Source: Nectonema munidae (taxonomy: Eukaryota; Nematomorpha; Nectonematoida; Nectonematidae). Taken from it: 64,000 bases of DNA. The notes beneath the pieces are model-generated. The model was not told the DNA's origin. It ran no database searches and worked only from the letters and a program-made list of their open reading frames with translations. Positions 12,801 to 27,800 of this stretch are shown in pieces. The stretch's first letter is position 1. Every line of letters begins with the position of its first letter. The DNA is taken from contig JAUIRK010000285.1 of the NCBI GenBank assembly GCA_030549495.1, positions 178,227-242,226 on the forward strand. Direction: 5' to 3'. The position numbers and the translations under genes are program-made.

Positions 12801-15800
12801 GATGAAAACACCCTATGGTACCTTTACTTTTACCTTTATGTTTTTAATATACATATTTGTAAATTATTGTTTTGTATTTTTCGCGGTTTAGTTTCTTTTA
12901 ATTTTATTTCATTTCTTGCATCGTCTTCTGAATTCCTGTATGTTATCTATAATTTTATATGATAGATGGGTTTCTTGTATGCACTTTGGAATTCTTGTGA
13001 TGATTCGATTTATTGCTTCTGTGTTTCGATTTCTTAAACATTCTTTTCCATTTTTTATAGTGAATATTCGTATAAAACTCTTGTTTGGTTTAAAAATAAA
13101 TCAAACAAATTGATGTTTATCTGGTAAATATTTTTGAAAAATTTAGCCAATTCATAAATATTTTAAAATTTCAAAATTTTGGTATTTGGGAAAAGTTGTG
13201 CGTTGAAAGAACACCTATTATCAGTATATCCTGAATCTTAGATTATGTACACCTTGACTTCTTTCATGTATATAAGCTCTTTTCCTTTTAGCTAGAGTAT
13301 ATATTCTCTAAGGGATGAGGTAAGGGTAAAGGCACCTTGGGCTACACATCTTTTTTCGAACTCTGAGAAAAGACGCTTCAATGCTGGATCGAAACCAAGA
13401 CCTTTGGTCTCGAAGAGAAGTATCTAGCCAACCTTACTCACATCACCAAATTTTTTGTTGTTGGAACTTAGGATAAACCAAACAAAAGCGCTAGGCAGAT
13501 GTGAATGAGTATTTGGGGCATAACTATCGCCCACAATTAACGTTTAGAAGGGGTTTGAGTTCAAGGGCATAAATAAATGAAAGTATCAATACTCAATGTA
13601 TAAAAGGCCAAGTCTTGATTTGGTTGCAGGAGAAATGGTATTGATGTCATCAGTAGCAAAAATGATGTTGACATTTTTGTCAAAAGAAATTATTTCACCA
13701 GATCCCAAGGTCATTTTTTTGCTATCGTCAAGAATTGAGTTGAGAGTTTCTATCCACAGCGAATCGATGTAGCCATAAAATACGATGAAAAAGTTTTCTC
13801 CTAAGAAAGAAGAATCACTTTGAGCGAATGAGTGTGAATAAAAAAAGTAATACGCAATTTCAAGCCTTTTTTCACGAGACGAGCAAAGATGCCAGGTGTC
13901 CATTGTTGCGTTGTTTGATCTGTTGTGCCAAAAATTTCTTCTTGGGTGTACGAATTTGGGTAGATTTTGAAAAGGGTGTTTCTTTTGCCCGCTTTGTTGA
14001 CGCCAAAGTTGTAAGCTTCTAGGGAATCAATGGAAACTTGCCATTCTTCACTATACACGATGACACCCAAGTATTCTTGAACTAAATCATGAATTTGGGA
14101 ACAAATGGAAGGCAGCAAAAGTGCGCATCTCAGCTCAAAACTTTTCAAGTGATCCCAGCACAAATCTTTGTTATCATTGGATTTGGGGGTGAAATTTTTT
14201 ACAAAACTTTTGGCAACTCTCATGAAAATGATTTTATTGCTTTTGCAAAGTCTGGGTAAAACTACTTGGGCAACAGAAGACATCAAAAGAGCCTTTTCCC
14301 GCGCAAAATCCCCTTTTTTATGGTGAAATTTGGCGGCGCTGTAAATGATTTTTTTCATCGTTCTTAAACTCCAATCAAGGCCAAGTTGGTGAGAAAGAAT
14401 CCCTTTCAACATTTCAACGATTTGAAAGATGAAAACAGACAATTCTTTAGCATAGACAAATTTGTTGACAAAGAGTAAAGTTTGACAGATTTCAATCACG
14501 TCTGTATTTTCTATGGATACAGGAATAAAGAGTTTTTCAAAGCACAGAGGAAGCTCCTTTCTGTTTTTGTATTCTTTTGATTTTGGATTTATCGTGATAA
14601 AAATTGTGAAGTCCTTCAATAATTATATCAATTAATTTTTATTGTCTTGATTAGTGAATTAGCAAGAGTTAATCAAAAGAAACCTTATTATCATCTTTTG
14701 CACAACGTTTCTTCAAATCCTCAAACTCTGAAAACAAAGAGATTATCGTGCTTTCCTGCAAGCGGTTAAATTCGTCGAAGCAAGCCCAATACCCGCATTG
14801 TAAAATTCCTTTGAGTATCCGTGAAATGCACTCACTATCAAAGTTCTATTTGAAATTTGGTGAGTTGATGAAAAAAATAAGCTTTCAACGATTTGAATAA
14901 AAAAAACTAACTTCTCCACAATTAAATACGATCGTATTGCTTCCGAGGATGTTCGCAAGAAATTTCACTGATTCGGTCTTTCCCGTAGAAGTTGGTCCAA
15001 AGACACTATTCCCATAGCCACATGTGAGAGCTTTTCAAAATAAAATTTTATTGTATGAAAAATCAAGTAACGGATAACGTGGAATACAATCATTCGTGTA
15101 CAGTATCTTTAATTGTGCGTATCATGATGTTATGTCTTCAAAAAAATGAATCAAGTTATGAGCTTTTATATCATCGTAAATGACGAAAAAATTTTGTTAT
15201 ATACAAAAAAAGTAGAAAACTTCTATTCAAATAAATTCTTTGACAATAAATTTTAGACCACTCTGCTCTTATTCGGCTGAGATCTGTAGTTACAAGAAAG
15301 GAAAAGAGAGAGAAGGGAAGACAAATTTATCATTTACTTCAAATCCTCCTTCTTCATTTCCTGCCCTTGTTTCGCGTTTTTATAACGGTAGATTTGATTT
15401 GAAAAAGCGCAGAATGGTCGAAAATTTAATGTCAAAGGGTTCATTTGAATAAAAGTTTTACTGTTTTCTACTTATTTACCTCTTTTAACGTTTATTCATG
15501 ACATATGAGCTACATTTTCTTTACATTTATGAAAAATGGTTTAAATCTTTTATCAATTGAAGAAAGATCAGAAAAGTAACACACTTGAGTATATTCGTTA
15601 CAACGCTAAGATAAAATGATGCTGAGAAGGAGAGGTCATATGAATATCTAAAATAATTCAAAACTGGCATAGGAACAGTAAAATGTCATCGTTTTCAGTA
15701 AAATCACCGGCCACTACCATGCGCAACAACGGATCGTAACGCCTTTCAAGAAAGTGTAGTAACACGTCTAACTTTTCTCAACACGGGGTATGGTCATTGG

Positions 15801-18800
15801 TCATGCCCAGCATTTACCATTGTACCAACTCGTCCAGTCTCATGGCCATCTAGCCATATTTGAATGTAGTTTTAGAATTTATTAATAATGGTCATTTAGT
15901 TTGTTAGATATTTATTTAGTTATTTAAGGATGTTACTTTCTGTATAATTTTAAACAAAATTTGATAAGTAGTAAATTAGTAAACCCTTTATACTAGATTT
16001 ACTTCCATTTTCCACTGAACCATTTGGTTCAGGTTAGATCACAAATTTGGAAGTTAGTCATGCTAGTTAGTTGAAGCTCAAAAATGTATCCTTACATTCT
16101 TTTCACATATGAAAATATAATCTTCATAATGTTTATATACTTGGAGTGTTGTATCCTGATAATTTTATAACATCAGCAAGACTGCAAATATCCGTGAGTA
16201 ATATCATTTTGCATTGTGCTATGATTTGACAGGGGTGGACTTTTTAGCTGTATCCACTTGAAATCTTCATTTCAATCATGATTTTTGGATCTCAAGACCT
16301 TGCCTTTTATTTATAGTAAAATTACTTAGCAGCTTTTCGCTTAAAAAACAAGATACTTTTTATTATGATAAAATGTTTGAGATCAAAAAAGCATTATTAA
16401 AAGCAAGGATTCAATCCTAAAAAGTCATTTCTGTTTGGCATTATAAGGTTTTAAAAAAATTATATAAAGATACAATTCAAAGCGAGAAGGAAAAAGTGTT
16501 GAATTCTCTGTGTCATGACCAAGGGGTAGTAGAAAGAAAGATCTTGGAAGTTGTATCTACGTTCAAATTCGCAGCATCTGATAAAGACATCTCCTCTCAT
16601 GTTTTCACAGTAAAATCTAAAAGTTTAAACTTTTATTTTAAATATTTAAAAAGTTTTTTTATTCACACATTTTTGAAAAATGGCCTAACCATTTTGTTTG
16701 AAACCGGTCGAAAGGCCAATTTTATGAAAAATGTAGGATATTTGGCATTTGTATATAAATTATAGAGATAAAATGCTACTATTGAGATTTAGTTAATGTT
16801 ATAGCGTCATCTAAAATTTTAAAAACAGACATTTAGCACTGGAGGCGTTTGGTAGTTATGCTATTCATCAGCAGTGCACAATGATCTATCTTTTAAAATG
16901 GTAGATGGCGTTAAAATCTATAATAATTTATATATACTAGAATATATTGGTGGATCCAGGGGTTTATATTTGAAAGGGTACAAACATTTTCAGTTAGTTA
17001 CAGAAAATTAACAATTTGAAATTTTTGAAAATTAAATTAAGCTGAAGTTTCAAGAAAACTACTACAATAAAAATAGTAGCAGTAAAAAGCGAACCTGTGA
17101 TAGACCCTTATAATTAGTAAAAAAATGAAAATTAATCAAAAATAATTTACTTTTTATTTTGTTTATTTGAATTTTTAGTCTTTATCTTGTCAATTTTACT
17201 TTTTATTTTAATTTTTTTATATTTTCGTAGTCTTATTTTGTCAAAATGGCGAAACGACAAAGCATATCAGTAACATTTAAAAAAGAAGTTATTACATAGA
17301 TTGAGGAAAATAATTGTAGTGTTCATGAAGCTTATGTTCATTCCTCTAAAACAAGAAATTTAAACTATTCAGAGTGGCAGTACTATCAATGGTGGCGTAA
17401 AAAAGATGAAATCAAAGAAGTTTCTAATTCTAAAAAGAAATGTACGGGAGCTGGAAGACCAATGCTGCTTGGAAAAATTGAAGATATATTATTTGATACT
17501 ATTGTTGAAATGCGAATTCGTAAAATGAAGGTCACAAGAAACTTTGTTCGAGCTCAAGCAACAGTTCTGGCACAAGAGAACAATGTTGAGGGTTTTAAGG
17601 CCTCTAGTACATGGTGCACTTCTTTCATACAACGATTCAAACTTTCACTTCGTCGAAGGACAAATTTGACAACACTCACAGATGATCAACTTATTCAAAG
17701 AACAGTTGACTACATGGTTTATCTGCAAAGCCATTTATTAAAGAAGAATTAAGAACTATTGATGGATGAAACATCTGTATATTTTGATGATTGTCGCAGT
17801 CAAACAATCGATTTTGAAGGACAGCGTCATTATTCGATCTACTGGTTTCGCTTCGATGAGAATAACAGCATGTGTAGTTTTTTCGGCAAATTGTCCAAAA
17901 GCAGCACCTCTTCTGATACATGAAGGGAAACAGAGCTACAATATCACGCGGCTTACTGGACCTCTTCTATCAGCAATGCAAGAAAAAGCATGGGTTAATT
18001 CACAAATTGTTGATTAAATGGATTGATGCAGTATTTCCTACTGTGGATATTCGCACCGGAAAATGTATTGTGTGGGATAGTTGTCGTGCTCATATCTCAA
18101 AATTCATCAAAGAGAATTGTAGAGAAAGACATATTGAACTCATTGTAATTCCTGGTGGTTGTACAGCATGCCTTCAAGCTGGTGATATTGGGGTTTTCCG
18201 TGCACAATTAATGCTTGGAAGAACTCTGATGCTGTTCAGTATACAAGAAATGGAAATCCAAAGCCTCCAGAAACATCAATAGTGAAATCGTGGCTTCGAG
18301 ATGCGTGACAGGCGATGACTCTGACAAACATTTCTAACAGCATTGCATCTTCTTCTGGCTTCTCTAATGATTACAGAAATTGGCATATTGCAAAGCATTT
18401 GATGTTTATGGTGAGCGATTCTGTAAAGCCTGGGTAAATCGAGGAGAAGGAAAAGTTAACCCAGAAGAGCTTGAATCAATTGAACAACTGAATGATCTTG
18501 TTGTCTATGATGAATAAGTTAACTTTAATTAAATTTTTTAATTAATTTTTTGAATTGTAGCAGTACCATTTGTACTGCTACTAATTTATTAATAGCAGTG
18601 CTACTATTATGTAATATCCGTTATTATTTTTAAAGCCCTATCAGTGTGGAGGAGATAAAATTCAATTTTATATTTAAAAAAGCTTGTTATGTATCATCAA
18701 AAATTTTAATTAATTTCTTTCTTTAGAGTCAATTATTTTGGACAAATTATTATTATTATTATTATCATAAGGCAACCGTCACCTTTTCTCAATATTTGTC

Positions 18801-21800
18801 TTCTTTGTTTACAAATCAATACTTTTGATTTTTAAAATACTTTTCTTCTTCCCTACGTCTAAATACTGTAGATGCCTGAAAAAATGATAACTTACGTCAC
18901 TAACACAAAACTTAGAATAAATTGCTGATTTAAATAACTAATGAAAAAGTTTTTAAGTTACTAGTATCGAATGAATTTACACTATTTTTTAAGCAATCTT
19001 TATTTTGTAAGTTGAAAATGGGAGAGGAAACATTTTATGGCAATTTTAAAAATTTTGCTTCTCAAGCATCGAATTGATACAAAAACGCAAAGATACGTTA
19101 TTGATTTGACCGTTTAAAAGTTGGTGTGTTCATGTACTTGGCCTAACTAAAGTTAATTTTCATAAAATTATTTTTCACTTTTAAGCATAGTTATAATTAA
19201 AAGATTTGAGAAAAAAATAATAATGAAATAAAATATGGGATCTTAAACTCAAAATATGACATAAGTAAAGGGGAAAGTGGAGAAACATTTCTTAACCGAA
19301 TGTTCTTTCTCCAACTCCAATCTTGAACACTCTTGACATTGGCTTTGATTAAGTCTTCGATTACTTTGATGAAAAACAAGTACTCTAGAAGAAGTGCCTA
19401 GAATCAAGGTGAAAAAGTGTGTGTGAAACATAAACAAAACAAGTTGAATGCAAACTTCCAGAGAAAGGCAAGTCTCTTGACGCACTCCATCGCCACACTC
19501 CGAAGATCTGGGCAGGAGAGAGGAGGCTTCTTCTCTATACTTGGACAAAAGGGCATTCATGGAAAAGGCTTGGATTGCATTCTCACACTCACGCGTGAAG
19601 ATCACACGCACGCCCACTTTTATGACCTGTAAAGTGGAAAGCCAAAGTTAAAGTCCCTCACAAATTCCATCGATGGTAGAAAGAGTATCATCACTCAAAA
19701 AAATATGCGTAATTTAAATAGTAAAATTAATATTGTAGCATATTTACAAATCTTTTCTATCCATCTCTAAAAGTTTTTCAATACAATACTAAATCTTACG
19801 ATTTTTATATACTTCTTTAAACAAATAAATAACATATTCTACTACTTTCACTGCTTCAAGTGGTTAATTTTTACGATCTTTTAAGTATTTTGTTTAATTT
19901 TACTACTCTCAAGGCTTTTTTGAATATCTCGTATTATCCAAAAAAAACAAAAAGATCTTTTTATAAAAAATTTTAGATGTGAATTTTATATTTTATATGG
20001 AAAAAAGAGAAAAAAAAAGATGCGGGCTGATGGGATAACTTTACAATCTAAAGTTATTTAGGCGCATTCACCGAAAGTACTACACTCATTGAAGCCAAAA
20101 AATTGGTTGATTCCCAAAATTAGAGGTATCATCCATACTACACGATCATTGATTGGTTAGAAGTACTTCAACTAAAATGGCTTTCTTTTTTCTTCCTACT
20201 GTTTTTACTTTTTTGAGTTGAGTCGGTGCATTATTTTATTGCAGAATATAATAAATTTTGATTTCGTAATTATTTAAAAAGAACAGTTTCATACTTAAAA
20301 ATATTTTTCCAATTTCCTTACAGAAGTGTTCAAACAAATAAAATGAATTTTGGATGATGAAAAATAATTGTTTTAAAATTTTGAAATTTTTTTTGTTTTT
20401 TTCTTAATTTTTATCTTCCATTTTTTAAATTTTTCTGAATTAAATAAAATTTTTTAAATCCGGTTGTTTCATGAAGAAGTTTGCGCAGCCTGATCAAGAG
20501 CAATCAAAAGTCAATAAAGTCCATTTTTTTGCAGGCATATAACCCACTACTTCCCAAACTTTTTCTACTCATTTTCAAAAAACGCTACTCTTAGAAGATT
20601 TTACTTCAAAGAAAGGCTCTCTTACTTATTCTCAAGTATTTTACTTCTACAAACTAACAATTAACTTCAATATATCACCACTTTACACACTTATCTCCAC
20701 TGTTTCTTTAAGACTTAAAATTTTGCACCAAATCTTCTTTCTTTGATACAATATGCGAAAAGGAATATAAAAATGTCTCTGCCATTTTCGAATGGAGAGT
20801 AGTGAGTTTTAGTTTAATAAATTTTCGCTATACACATATGTGTAGAACATAAATTTTAAAAAACATTTCTTACACGCATTTGATATCTCCTTTTCCTGGA
20901 GAAGGCAGGCCCGCCGAAACAAATTGAAAAGTTTTTTTCCACTTTTTAAATCACCTCAAAAATTGATATTTTCTTCATTTATTTGGTGGTATATATCATT
21001 TTTTAAAAAACTGGAAAAATTTGGGGAAAAATCTTATATGGCTTTTATTTAGTTACACTTGACTCCCACGAAAACAAATAAACTTACCTAATCTGCTAAA
21101 TCGCCCTGTTCCCTGTTGCAATACAACACCCCCTGCCACAGTTGGAGTATCAACTCGTTCAAGTGATGCAACCGGTTTACTACTTATCAAAAATTGATTC
21201 CAAATTATACAGAAAATACGCTGCCAAAACGAATAATAAATGAAGTTGCTAACAAAATGAGCAAAGTAGTTAATGAACTAACTGATCAATAAATATAATC
21301 AATATAATCAATTTTTAATCAATATATTTCTATTTTTTCAATATAATCTTTTGAATCAATAATTTTTTTGTTTTTTTCTTATCATCTTCCATTTATAAAA
21401 TTTTTCAGAATTTACAAAGCTATGCGGCCCCTTGAAAGTGTTAGTCATTCTTCTGTTTTTTTTCCATATTTTTATTGCGCTTATCAATTATATATTGATC
21501 CAGAAATCGTTTATACTACCTGTCATCCCTTTTTGTGAAAATTTTGGAAAAAAGATATTATTACTTTTGATTAAACGAGTGACATTGTTGATCAGAAGGT
21601 TAATAATACACATGAACTTTATGGATGCAGTATCAAACAAAAAAAAATAATTTCAAGTGGTATAGGATAAAAAGAGAGTTACTTTTTAAAAGAAATAATT
21701 TATTTTTGATTTTCAAGGTCAATGCCATTCCATCTTTTGTAGAAAGTAAAGTAAAAAGGAATTAAAATGTTGACCTGGTAGGGATACTTTAAAAAGGAGG

Positions 21801-24800
21801 CTGTGCTATCTTCCTTCAAGAAGTTAACGAAAAGAGATTTAAGACTTTCTTCGATGGAGACTGACAATTTGTTAAAGAATTCCTAAAAAAAAGGATTTCA
21901 TCAAGACATTATTAATTTCATTGAGTCAGAATGGTGCATTTGAGACAGAATATTAGTGTTTCGTCACAAGGCTTTCAGATGCAGGCTTAGTTAAAAACAA
22001 TTTTTTAATACAAAGATTGAACCTATCTTCTTTACCTTGATACCCTCTCAACTCCAGCCAAAAAAGTTAACAATGTATGTTGTTTTACCCCCAGACTATT
22101 CTATCTCAATGTCAGCATAATCAGACAGTTTAAAAAAATTTTTACTTGAAATTGAGTCAACACTTTTCTGTCAAAAAAAGGTGTTACGTTTAGGATTTAG
22201 TTCGTTTTTTTATATAGATCAAATCAAATCAAAAATCAGAATAACAATAAAAAATAAAGTATGATAAATCAAAAATAGTGAGAATAAGTTTGCTAATTTT
22301 ACTTATTTTTTTAAATCGATATCAGTAATGTTTATAATCATTTTTATTTATAACATAAAAACGAAAAGTAGAAAATTAATAAAGTTTATTAAACATAAAT
22401 GAAGTTTACATGGATTTTAAAAAAACGGTTTCCTTGTTTTTACAAACAATTATCTTTGACAAATGTGACGATTATAAGAAAACAAATAGAAAAAACCCAG
22501 CCGGTTTCGAAGTATCAACTTGTTCATTGAGTGTATTATAGTTATAAATTAAAATGAAATGAAATGAAGATCAAGGTATTTTCAGGTGAAAAAAAATTTT
22601 TTTCTTAAAGTTTCATCTGAAATTAGCCTGAACTTCATTATATTTTTTATTTATACACTATAGCACACTCGACGAAGAAATTGATACTTCGAAAACTCTT
22701 TAAATAAAAGTGTCCAATTTTGTTGTTTATATTTATCATTGGTTTTAGAAGTTAGCTTCTAGTAAAACTCTTAATCATTATTTTTTATTAGTTAGATAAT
22801 TTTATTAAAATAAGTAAGTATTTACTTGCTCTAAAAAGTGATAAACTAAACTTTGAGGTCAAAATCAACAAAACCCGATCAAACAATTGTCATTTTTGAA
22901 AAAGATGATCACAGATTACCTACAAAAAAGAAGGGATATTATTGCAGATTTTATTCCAAACACACAGATTTAAAAACAAAAAATGTGAGTCGAATGATAG
23001 GAAACAGTAAAATTAGACTTAGTTACTTTGTTCCATTTTAAATGTGGAAGAAGTCTAACAGAGAAGCTGGGCCCAAATAAAGTTACACTCTAAATGATAT
23101 CAATGCAATTAAATTGAAAAGGTTCCGTTTTTTCTCGCAAGTCAATTCGTCTCAAAAGCCTCATCCGACACGCATCAAAGTTTTACAACGACTTCACAGT
23201 CTATCGAGACCGGATTGACAAGGACAATTTCTTCACTTCTATCATTCTGGAATTTTTCAATGAGAGTTGCGCTCACAGAAATGCTTTGAATTCCAAAAAA
23301 TATGCTGGCAATGTGCTGGATGGCTTTCTCTTTTTGAGAAATCACTTGAATCAAATTTTCTTTGGAAAGGAAATAAAATTTCGCGAAATTTCTTCTCTTT
23401 TCCTACCAAAAAAAATATTAAAAAAAATATAAAAAAAGTTTAAGAGAGGAAGCAAGCACTCTACTGCTGATTTTGACTACTCAAATTTTTTCCTCAATTA
23501 GCATATTAGTTGATTGACAAGTGCCCAACCAATTTCTAAATTTGCACCAATGTGTACAATTTTGAAACATATTGTCGTGGGATACCATTCCTTGGTTTTT
23601 AAACCAAGATCTTGGTTTCTTGATACAATGCTTGTTTTAGGGTTTCTTACGCTCTAACTTATTTACTAGTAGTTTTTAACACTTGAGAATATGGATAAAT
23701 ATAGTTTAATGAGATTTCCATCAAATTCTTTACTTTCTTCGTTGGAAAAACTATATGGTGCATAGATTCCGTTTTTCATAAGTCTGAATCAATTTGTGCA
23801 AAACTAGACATTTAAACAATAATGGATTGAAGAGACTTGAACTGGAGAGTTTCTAGTCTAGAATCTAAACTTTACTTACGCAAACTAAATCCTTTGAAAA
23901 TATTTGAAGTTTTCTCTTTGTTTTTAAAGTAAAATCTTTAAAAAAATAACCGATTTTAATTATGATGAAAATTTAAAATTTACAGACGGTTTAATAACTT
24001 GTTTTAAGTATTCAAATTTTAATCTAAAAGCATGAAAATACTAGAATATTCTGTTGAACGATATTTTTCTCAAATCAACATTGCATGTTCTGGCAAAACA
24101 ACAGATAACGAAAATAATTCTTCATGTATTACTTGGAGACCAAAAAGGACAACTGTCAGATATACAAAACTGAGCACAACTTGAAAGAAGATCATTAATC
24201 TTGATATCTTTAGCAAATAAAATACATTAATTTTCTTATTTTGCAATATATTTCATTAATCGTGGGTTTTCTTTACAAGGCCTAGGCTTATTTTTAATCT
24301 AATCTTGAGTTTTTCTAAAATTCATATTGCCAACGCTGGTTAGAATTAGTGTGGTAGAATTGGCATTAGTGTTAGTATTAGATTTAGTGTTAGCGTAATC
24401 GCACATACGTATATTTACATATACATTTTTTGACGTTCTTGACACAAATGTTCCTATTTATTTGAATTAATACACGTTTGACACAAAAAAAACATCTAGA
24501 CATGCATGCACACACATTAGCCAAAATATTACTTCTAAGAAGTTGTCAACGTCGTGATTGAAGTTTAAGAAAGTGTTGTATAAATCGCTTAACACTTGAA
24601 GACGATTCGGAAATGAGCAAAACTCCGCCATGTTTTCGCTTGTAGAGAGAAGTAGGTTGTGGAAGCGCTGGCAACTGTCTTCAAAAAGTTTGCTTTTGTG
24701 CTGAAAAATGATGTTTTTAGGCAAAAATTCAATGTACTGCCACATCTCCTGCGTTTTGCTGAAGATTTGCAAAATTCGCAAATACAACTCCAACTTATTT

Positions 24801-27800
24801 TCATAATGAATGATTTTGCTCAAGTACTTCTTGGAGTGTGGAGAGAGTTTTATGCAGTGCAGATTAAACACGTTTTCATGCGTCTTGAAAAAGAAAATGG
24901 GAAAAATGATAGGAATGATGCTTCCTTTGTACTCACCTCAATAATGATTTCACTGAAATTGGAAACAAGTCTGATTTTTCTGCCTTCTAACGTTTTGATT
25001 GGCTTATGAATAAAATGACATGCACCCAACCAAACTTCAATTTCTTTCAAAGAGGAGAAAACTTGTGAGTACTTTTCAGCTTGCATGCAAAGCTTCTAAA
25101 TCAAATAACTATGAAGATGTCAGGAAGTTTTAAAAGGAAAGACTTAAGGAACCAATTAAAAGGAATCTTCAAAGGAGTATCCAAAATTTGATACATCAAT
25201 GAAACATAAAGATTTATTTACTTATCTAAACAAATACCTATGTGTTTTTTTAGAAAAAAATTACTCCTCCCTGCAAGAATAGAAGTAATTTGTTGGAAAA
25301 TTAAAAAATGAGAATATTTTCATGTAGTTTCAAGAGTGCAATGATGATAGATTCAGAAAAACCCTAAGCATTCGAGTACAATATGCCGGAGGGGAGACGG
25401 TCGATCCGAGGAGAGGTACAATTATTTTGGAGCAACAAGTTCAATCTTAGGCCATTACTAAGAAGACATTGAAAAAATGTTCAATATCAACTTATAAATT
25501 TTTAAAGAACAACATCATACTTGATTCTTATTACTCCTTACTTAAAGCTGTTCAGGAATTTTATCAGGATTTGGAGAGGAGGGCCAAGGAATGGGAAAAA
25601 TTTTCGTTTCATTCGTGAATCGGGATCCTGATTAGTTGTGTGAGTGAAAACAACATTATACATATAGGCAAACAAATTTCACATATTAAACATAAAACAT
25701 TCATTTCAAATTTCATTGTGCATAAGAGAAAAAATGGGTTAGAGACTTTTTGGCGCGATTCATATTAACGCGGTCCCTTTGGGCATCGAGCCTTTTGGTA
25801 TTAAAAAAATAATAAAGAAAAAGTTGTTTTCATCATCACAATTTTTGATTATTCCAATAAAACCCACACTCTTAAAATGAAAGATTACAATATCAAACAC
25901 TGAATCTCTAAAAGCAATCAAGTAAAAAAATGAGAGAACAAAATCAATACTTTATTCAAAAAATTTAAGCTAAAAATATCATTTTTAATTAATTTGAAAA
26001 TAATGAGGGATATTATGAGCATGTTATTATACGCAACAGCTTTGCATCAGTGTACATAAACATAAAATTTTTTATTAATTAAAACTTCAGCGCCAAAAAG
26101 ATTTCCACGCGAAAAAGGTTTGGCGCCAAATGGGAGCGCGCTCAAAAGGCCGTGCGAAAATATTCTAATTCCCAAAGAAAATCATTCAATGGCAAAAAAA
26201 AGCACTGCACTCAACATGTGGGTTGGATGTTTGACAAAGCTGTGTGTACTCGGTAAACTACGCAAAAGTACATATATTCGCCATTTTCCGCGTTTTAGAA
26301 AGAGGAAAACACCCTTACTTCAACTTCTGCGTGCTTGCTCGCTAAAACGCAAAACTTCATTTTGAGGGAGGAAAAGGAAACATCAGGAAGTTGTCCCTCG
26401 ATTTCAATCAGTCTTTTCAAGTCACTCCAAACGACATCCAAAACATTTTGTTTGTTGAGCATTTTGAGGATGTGGCGAACTTCTTTATACGATTTCCCTT
26501 CATTTTTAATAAATGCTGACATCAATGCACTTTCTGTTTCCTCTTCTTCTAAATCGTTTAGAATGTTCTCGTATCCGCATAAAATTTCTCTTAAAAGCAG
26601 AATTTTAAGGAATATAGAATACATTATTTTCCAAAAGTTAAATCTTACTTAAACTGCTCCAAATTCTGGGTGAAAATAAAAGACAGCTTTTGCATCTTTA
26701 AATAAAACGGAGCTAGGGCGCTTTCTTCGGCTTTAAGCTCTTCGCTGAAAGTTTTCAGTTTTTCCAGATTTGAATTCTCTACCTTAAAATCCTTCGCTTT
26801 CTCAATCAAGGAACTCAGTGAATTTTGTCCAAATTTAGAAGCTTGAGTTGAGGCATTGATCAACTTGATGAAGTTTTCAACTGCTTCTAAATTAACTTCT
26901 TTTGAATCGATTTCAACAGCTTTGTACCTTTGATAACTTTCCATTTCCTTCTCCAACTTTATGTAGCAGAGTTCAATTTCTTTCAAAATCTTGTTCTTAC
27001 AATTATTGATGCCAATCCTAATTTTCGGCTCAACATCCTCTATATACTCCATAGCTCGCATCCATTTGACTCTGAGATCATCCTTTAGCTCATACTTCTT
27101 GCCACAAGCCACTTGAAGCAATTCACATTTTTGAAAAAGCATTGTTATAGTGTTTTCGATCTAAAATCAATTATAATGATGTATCATCTTAATGAGTTTT
27201 TGATTTTCCAGTCATTAATAAAGGCACAAGTTTACAAGAGAATACGCGTAGAATAGTGAGTAGTATTTTAGATTTAATTCGAGTATAGGAGAACGTACAA
27301 ATTTTTTAAAAGAACAGCTTTTATGCTTCTTACAATAATTAGTCATGTCTAAATAAGCACATACTTTAAAAAGGAAAAACATCGGCACAAATTAGGAATT
27401 ACTTAATATATAGTGTTGATCATTTTAACTTAATATAGTATAATAAAATTATACACACACAAACTATCACAAAATTATTTCTCGACACATAAACCCAATA
27501 GGATTGTAAACATTCCAACGTATCAGAGCAAACACCCCCATTAAAACAAAAAACATACCTGCACAACTTAGAGCCAACAAATCAGCGCTAATTTGCGAAT
27601 ATCTCCCCAAAATCAATCCCAAAACAAACACACAAATCCAGTTTGTTCACTCTGCAATTAGCGCTAACACAACACACAGCATCTTTTCAATTGTCCCCTA
27701 GAATCCATTGATTTATGGTCTAACCCAGGGATTCTTAAGCTGTGCTCCATTTGAGTTTCAAGAGGTCCGTGAGGGTCAGATTAAAAACCCATTTTTTTTA

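Noticed and set aside
18749-18771. ATT trinucleotide run
   Set aside because: A short microsatellite, ordinary in DNA this AT-rich.
24031-24172. Plus-strand stretch reading MKILEYSVERYFSQINIACS that recalls a transposase tail
   Set aside because: Too short and no diagnostic motif beyond V-E-R-x-F-S. It cannot be assigned.
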